From positions 2,108,001 through 2,172,000 of the forward strand of contig NZ_CP107947.1 of the NCBI RefSeq assembly GCF_036059255.1: 64,000 nucleotides of DNA. Reading direction: 5' to 3'. Positions within the stretch are counted from its first letter, which is position 1; the number at the start of each line of letters is the position of its first letter. This stretch comes from Micromonospora sp. NBC_00389. Lineage in GTDB: Bacteria > Actinomycetota > Actinomycetes > Mycobacteriales > Micromonosporaceae. A program made the position numbers and the translations under genes. Below, piece after piece: positions 60,078-64,000 of the stretch. The notes under the pieces are model-generated. The model was not told the DNA's origin. It saw nothing but the letters and a program-made list of their open reading frames with translations, and did no database searches.

Positions 60078-61508
60078 ATGACCACCTTGACGGAGCCGAG
60101 CACAGTCACCACACGCCGCTCCAGTCGCCGGATGTGGGCGATCCTGGGGCTGGTCCTGCTTGCCGACGCCATCGACGTGATCGATGGGACCATCACGAAC
60201 ATCGCGGCCCCCACCATCGCCCGCGAGCTCAACGGCGGTGAGAGTCTGATCAAGTGGTTGGGACCGGCGTACATGCTGGCCATGGGTGTCCTGCTCCTGA
60301 TCGGCGGACGGCTGGGTGACAAGTTCGGCCAACGCAGGCTCTTCCTGATCGGCATGGGCGGGTTCACCCTGGCCTCAGCGGTCATCGGGTTCTCACCCGA
60401 TCCGACCCTGCTCATCGCCGCCCGGGTTGCTCAGGGAGCGTTCGGGGCCATGCTCATCCCGCAAGGCATGGCGATCATGACGAAAGCGTTCAGCCGCGAC
60501 ATGCTCGCCAAGGCGTTCGGGCTGTTCGGCCCGGTTCTCGGTATCTCCAGTGTCGGCGGCCCGGTCCTGGCCGGATTCATCATCGACGCCGACCTGTTCG
60601 GCCTGTCCTGGCGCCCGATCTTCCTCGCGAACATCGTCCTTGGCGCTATCGGGCTGGTCATAGCCGTCAAGATCCTGCCGCGTGACGACGACGGCGACCG
60701 GGCCACCGTCGTCGACGGTTGGGGCTCCGGCCTGCTCGCGGTCACCATGCTCGGTCTGCTGTACGGCCTGATCGAGGGCTCGACCAACGGCTGGAGCGCC
60801 GTCGCTGTCGCCTCGATCGCCGCCGGCGTCCTGTTCTTCGCCGCCTTCGCCTACCGTCAGCGCACCGCAACCCACCCGCTCATCAAGCCCTCGCTGTTGA
60901 AGAACCGAGGCTTCACCTCCGCAATGATCGTGGGCCTGGCCGTCTTCGCCGCCGCCACCGGCCTGTTCTTCGTGCTGTCGCTGTTCCTGCAGGAGGGACT
61001 GCACGCCAGCCCGCGGGACGCCTCGCTCGGCCTGGTGCCGCTCACCCTGGGGCTCATCGCCGCCAGTTTCGCCGCCATGGGCGGCCTGGTCGCCAAGCTC
61101 GGTCGCAGGCTCGTCTCCATCGGCCTGGTCGTCACCCTCGTCGGTTGTGGTTGGGTCCTGGCCCTCGTCGATCACTCCGGGACGAACGTCAGCCTCTGGG
61201 CGCTGGCCCCGGCGTTCGGCGTCATCGGCCTCGGTACCGGCCTCTGCTTCGCCACGATCCCCACCGTTGCCCTCGGCGACGCGCAGCCAGACGAAGCCGG
61301 CAGCGCCAGTGGCTCGCTCGGCTCGATCCAGCAACTCGCTTCAGCGATCGGCTCGGCCGCGGTCACGTCGGTCTTCTTCCAGGCCGCGACCTCCGGACTG
61401 GCCCATGCGATGAACGTTGCCCTCATCGTCGTTCTGGCCGTCACCGCCCTCAGCCTGCCGATCGTCGCCCTGATGCCCCGCAAGGCGCCGCAGGAACCCA
61501 GCCATTGA
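60078..61508 (+). CDS. MFS transporter (DHA2 type)
   Basis: A 476-residue efflux-type transporter with 13-14 membrane segments; LLADAIDVIDGTITNIAAPTIA is helix 1 with the family's D-x3-N-x2-P pattern, GGRLGDKFGQRRLFLIG is motif A (about 77-93), and VLGISSVGGPVLAGFII (about 152-168) is motif C. ATG 60078 is preceded by GGAAGGA nine bases away. It is followed by the alpha/beta hydrolase-like gene on the same strand after 101 bp. Substrate unknown. Confidence 0.9.
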   Translation: MTTLTEPSTVTTRRSSRRMWAILGLVLLADAIDVIDGTITNIAAPTIARELNGGESLIKWLGPAYMLAMGVLLLIGGRLGDKFGQRRLFLIGMGGFTLASAVIGFSPDPTLLIAARVAQGAFGAMLIPQGMAIMTKAFSRDMLAKAFGLFGPVLGISSVGGPVLAGFIIDADLFGLSWRPIFLANIVLGAIGLVIAVKILPRDDDGDRATVVDGWGSGLLAVTMLGLLYGLIEGSTNGWSAVAVASIAAGVLFFAAFAYRQRTATHPLIKPSLLKNRGFTSAMIVGLAVFAAATGLFFVLSLFLQEGLHASPRDASLGLVPLTLGLIAASFAAMGGLVAKLGRRLVSIGLVVTLVGCGWVLALVDHSGTNVSLWALAPAFGVIGLGTGLCFATIPTVALGDAQPDEAGSASGSLGSIQQLASAIGSAAVTSVFFQAATSGLAHAMNVALIVVLAVTALSLPIVALMPRKAPQEPSH

Positions 61509-61609
61509 GTGATCCCGGTCGCGCGTTCGTTCGGCCGGTGGGTTTCGATCAGGCCGATGAGTTTCCGGGCGCTGGTACGTACCAACTGATGAATCGGAAG
61601 GAGCTGAAC

Positions 61610-62464
61610 ATGCAGATCAAGGTCAACGGTGTCGAGTTGTGCGTGGAAACCTTCGGGGACCCGGCGGATCCGCCGGTGCTGCTGGTCGGCATCACCGTGC
61701 TGAGCTGGCCGCAGGAGCTGTGCACGGCGCTGACCGGGCGGTACGTGGTGCGCTACGACCTGCGCGACGCGGGCCTGTCGACGTTTGTCGACCCGGACGC
61801 GCCCACCTACGACCTGCGCGATCTGGTGACCGACGCGTCCGAGCTGGTGGTGGCGCTGGGTCTGGGGCGTACGCACGTGGTCGGGATGGGAATCGGCGGT
61901 TTCATCGCGCAGCTGCTCGCGCTCGACCATCCCGACCGGCTCGCGTCGCTCACGCTGGTCTCCACCCGTCCGGTCGCGCCCGGGCTGGTCGATCCTGACC
62001 TGCCCGACCACGCGCCGGAGGTGATGGCGCAGGTGTTCGGGCGTACGGGGCCGGACTGGACCGATCGCGACAGCGTGATCGGGTACATGACCGGTTCCGC
62101 GCGGCTGATGTCCGGGTCGCGGGGATTCGACGAGCAGGACGTACGGGCGGCGGTCGGGTCGGTCTTCGACCGAGCGCGACGCACGGCGAAAGCCCAGCGT
62201 GCGAGCCATCTTGGCAGCATGTTCGCGGCCATCGACTGCCGACCGCGGTGGCGCGAGCGGCTCGACGAGATCACCGCGCCGACCCTGGTGGTGCACGGGG
62301 ACGAGGACCCGTTCTTCCCGCACGGCAACGGGGTCGCGCTGGCCGCGGAGATCCCGGGCGCCACGCTGCTCACCCTGCCCGGCATCGGTCAAGGCGTGCC
62401 GCGCGTGACGTGGCCGGCCGTCGTGGACGCCCTGCTGCGCCACACCTCCCAACGGCCGCTGTGA
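61610..62464 (+). CDS. Alpha/beta hydrolase-fold protein lacking catalytic Ser and His
   Basis: A 284-residue protein closest in layout to RdmC/aclacinomycin-methylesterase-type hydrolases (VVRYDLRDAGLST about 47-59). The nucleophile elbow, normally G-x-S-x-G-G, reads HVVGMGIGGF with Gly94 in place of serine. The position of the catalytic histidine (normally G-x-GHDLP) reads GIGQGVP with Gln261. The acid in HGDEDPFFP (Asp233) remains. It is otherwise full-length, in frame and has an excellent ribosome site (GGAAGGAG), so it looks like an expressed non-hydrolytic homologue. Confidence 0.82.
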   Translation: MQIKVNGVELCVETFGDPADPPVLLVGITVLSWPQELCTALTGRYVVRYDLRDAGLSTFVDPDAPTYDLRDLVTDASELVVALGLGRTHVVGMGIGGFIAQLLALDHPDRLASLTLVSTRPVAPGLVDPDLPDHAPEVMAQVFGRTGPDWTDRDSVIGYMTGSARLMSGSRGFDEQDVRAAVGSVFDRARRTAKAQRASHLGSMFAAIDCRPRWRERLDEITAPTLVVHGDEDPFFPHGNGVALAAEIPGATLLTLPGIGQGVPRVTWPAVVDALLRHTSQRPL

Positions 62465-62481
62465 CCCACGCCAACCGTCGT

Positions 62482-62879
62482 GTTTCAACTCGTCCCAGTA
62501 CCGCCGTGAGGTGAGCCGGAACGTGTTGCGGATCAGATGGATGATGCAGACGTCTGCACGATCTTCGCGGTCACACGTTCGTGACCACCTCCGGCAGGCC
62601 TTTCAGGCCGTCGCAGACGAGGAAGAACACGTCCTTCACGCCCCGGTTACGCAGGTCGGTCAGCACACTCGTCCAGAACCTCGCACCCTCACCACCGGTG
62701 CCGGCCCAAAGCCCGAGGATGTCCTTCTCCCCGTCGAGGGTGACCCCGATCGCCGCGTAGAACGGCCGGTTCGCGACCTGCCCGTTCCTCGCCTTGACCA
62801 CGATGGCGTCGATGAACACGGCCGCGTAGATCTCGTCCAACGGGCGGTGCGACCAGTCGGTCATCTCAAGACAGCCCAT
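62482..62879 (-). pseudogene. IS256-family transposase remnant
   Basis: The minus strand carries the middle of an IS256 (Mutator-type) transposase: HRPLDEIYAAVFIDAIVVKA with the first catalytic Asp, NRPFYAAIGVTLDGEKDILGLW and FLVCDGLKGLPEVVTNV with the second Asp. The next conserved codon (Trp of NVWP) is a TGA stop, and the continuation VCIIHLIRNTFR is in another frame. The N-terminal region, the final Glu domain and the terminal inverted repeats are absent. Confidence 0.82.
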
Positions 62880-62922
62880 TCAAGACGATCTCCAGAGACA
62901 GAATCCTTGACGATGTCACCCT

Positions 62923-63552
62923 CTATTGGCTGACGCGGACCGGCGGTCGGGCCGGTCGGGATGGAAGGCCGGCGCGGTGCGGAGCGCGGGCGTGAAGCGC
63001 GGCGCGCAGGGCCGGGCCGAGGATCCGCCGCACGTCGGCGGCGGAGAGATCGGCGATGGGCGCGAGCGGGTTGAGGTGCCTCGTGAAGATGAGACCGCCG
63101 ATCACAGCGACCGCCGCGGTGGCGCGTTCGGTCGCGTCAGGGCCGCCGAGAAATTCAGCAATCCGACCAAGAAGTTCACGTTCCAGATATTCCCGCAGTG
63201 CGCGCATAGTGTCGTCGTCCTGCAGCGCGATCCGGTTCTCACTCGGGGTGGTGGCGCCCCACAGGCTGGTGACGGCAGCCAGGAGCCGGTCGGCGAGCCC
63301 GGCCTGATCGCCGCGCAGTGCATGGTCCAGCGCGGTCGACTCGACACACAGCAGGTTGAGGCACTGCCCGAACAGGCCCTGTTTGGAGCCGAAGTGGTAG
63401 CTGATGAGTGCCGAGTCGACCCCCGCCGCCACGGCGATCGCACGCACGGTCGTGCCCCGGTAGCCGTGCTCCAAAAATAGGCCACGGGCGACCTCGGTGA
63501 TGCGGGCCTTGGTGTCCGGGTTGCCGCGGGGCCGGCCCCGAGATTTATTCAT
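62923..63552 (-). CDS. TetR family transcriptional regulator
   Basis: A 209-residue TetR protein: RITEVARGLFLEHGYRGTTVRAIAVAAGVDSALISYHFGSKQGLF (about 14-58) is the DNA-binding domain; the C-terminal half is of the TetR_C_17/AefR-like type. ATG 63552 lacks a Shine-Dalgarno and is likely leaderless. It is divergent from an NmrA-like gene, with an inverted repeat between them. Confidence 0.9.
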   Translation of the reverse strand: MNKSRGRPRGNPDTKARITEVARGLFLEHGYRGTTVRAIAVAAGVDSALISYHFGSKQGLFGQCLNLLCVESTALDHALRGDQAGLADRLLAAVTSLWGATTPSENRIALQDDDTMRALREYLERELLGRIAEFLGGPDATERATAAVAVIGGLIFTRHLNPLAPIADLSAADVRRILGPALRAALHARAPHRAGLPSRPARPPVRVSQ

Positions 63553-63556
63553 CACG

Positions 63557-63591
63557 GTTGAATACTGCGGGGACCGGGCGGCAGTGTCAAC
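63557..63591. promoter_or_regulatory. Candidate TetR operator in the divergent region
   Basis: GTTGAATACTGC at the left and GCAGTGTCAAC at the right are inverted copies differing by one insertion and one mismatch, separated by about a dozen bases. The left half touches the TetR start codon; the right half is 48 bp before the NmrA-like start. Confidence 0.45.
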
Positions 63592-63639
63592 GCCATCAAT
63601 GCCTGGCACCACCGGGCCACAGCGAGAATCGAGCACCTC

Positions 63640-64000
63640 ATGCGCACTGTCATCTTCGGCGCGAACGGCCCAACCGGCCGCCGGCTCACCGACCAGGCCC
63701 TGGCCGCCGGGCACGAGGTCGCCGCGGTGACCCGCCGTCCGGGCAGCATCCCGGCCCGCGCCGGACTCACCGTCCTCACCGCCGACATCACCGACCCCGC
63801 CGCCGTCGACAGGGCCGTCGCCGGCAGCGACGCAGTCCTCTCGGCGTTGGGCGTCCCGCCCACCCGCAAACCCATCACCGTGTACTCCCACGGCGCGGCC
63901 AACATCATCGAGGCCATGCACCGACATGGGGTGAAGCGCCTCGTCACCGTCAGCTCCAGCGTCATGGACCCGACCTGGCGACCCACCGGCGAGCACTTCT
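63640..64000 (+). CDS. NmrA-like/atypical SDR NAD(P)-binding protein (5' part)
   Basis: The first 120 residues of a gene that runs off the window. MRTVIFGANGPTGRRLTDQAL contains the G-x2-G-x2-G cofactor loop; AVTRRPGSIP holds the basic residues that favour NADP(H); VLSALGVPP and VKRLVTVSSSVMDPTWRP follow the NmrA/atypical SDR pattern. It may be a reductase or redox sensor. Divergent from, and likely regulated by, the TetR protein. Confidence 0.87.
   Translation, partial: MRTVIFGANGPTGRRLTDQALAAGHEVAAVTRRPGSIPARAGLTVLTADITDPAAVDRAVAGSDAVLSALGVPPTRKPITVYSHGAANIIEAMHRHGVKRLVTVSSSVMDPTWRPTGEHF

Noticed and set aside
1..64000. CRISPR arrays, tRNA or rRNA genes, prophage attachment sites
   Set aside because: No regularly spaced repeats, cloverleaf-like sequences or integrase genes were seen on reading both strands.

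Overview
The window comes from a very high-GC actinomycete chromosome. The signs are frequent GTG starts, gene pairs overlapping as GTGA or ATGA, leaderless promoters ending at the start codon, IdeR/DmdR1-type iron boxes, a Tat-exported sugar-binding lipoprotein and an ABC importer with no ATPase of its own. The proteins look most like those of Micromonosporaceae (Micromonospora-like); that placement is inference. I saw no tRNA, rRNA, CRISPR array or replication origin.

Layout. 1-2828: the end of an unidentified gene, a TetR regulator with a palindromic operator against its start codon, a zinc-finger membrane protein and a TRM11-like methyltransferase. 2829-11483: a potassium-uptake locus, kdpFABC plus kdpDE, with a 27-residue ORF ahead of kdpF and a strong hairpin between kdpC and kdpD. 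11510-14433: small stress and regulatory genes (winged-helix protein without receiver, SAV_915-like protein, universal stress protein, Lrp/AsnC-like sensor domain, dienelactone hydrolase). 14531-29254: an alpha-galactoside and galactose region. On the minus strand are an SDR dehydrogenase, a FadR-type regulator, galactonate dehydratase, an epimerase-like protein, a KDPG/KDPGal aldolase, a PfkB KDG/KDGal kinase and an SMP-30 lactonase; on the plus strand are a binding protein, two permeases and GH36 and GH27 alpha-galactosidases. Together they make a near-complete route from alpha-galactosides through the oxidative De Ley-Doudoroff pathway to pyruvate and glyceraldehyde-3-phosphate.

29316-38939: small regulator/enzyme pairs (alcohol dehydrogenase, HxlR with MFS, LysR with oxidoreductase and RidA, HxlR with SDR and an NTF2-like protein), a decayed dehydrogenase, LtrA and a DUF5994 protein. 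39592-44616: a compact carbohydrate cluster with a 57-residue protein, two glycosyltransferases, an alpha/alpha-barrel protein and a GH130 enzyme, coupled by overlaps at all junctions but one. 44739-48318: a DUF2855 protein, an SDR and a SigB/F-like sigma factor. 48319-50207: an unusual fusion gene encoding ECF sigma factor, zinc-finger anti-sigma motif, membrane helix and extracellular glycosidase-like domain, interrupted by one apparent -1 frameshift.

50219-58826: an iron-regulated NRPS-independent siderophore locus with vibrioferrin (pvs/xss) gene content: an ATP-grasp ligase, two IucA/IucC synthetases and a PLP decarboxylase, with an MFS exporter, a siderophore-interacting reductase and a divergent acetyltransferase. 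Three iron-box-like sequences lie in its two control regions. 58899-64000 looks like a rearrangement zone: a serine-protease stump fused back-to-back with a headless ECF42-type sigma gene, an MFS transporter, an alpha/beta hydrolase lacking its serine and histidine, an IS256 remnant, and a TetR/NmrA pair at the right edge.

The two observations I rank highest are the sigma/anti-sigma/glycosidase fusion and the vibrioferrin-like operon in an actinomycete.
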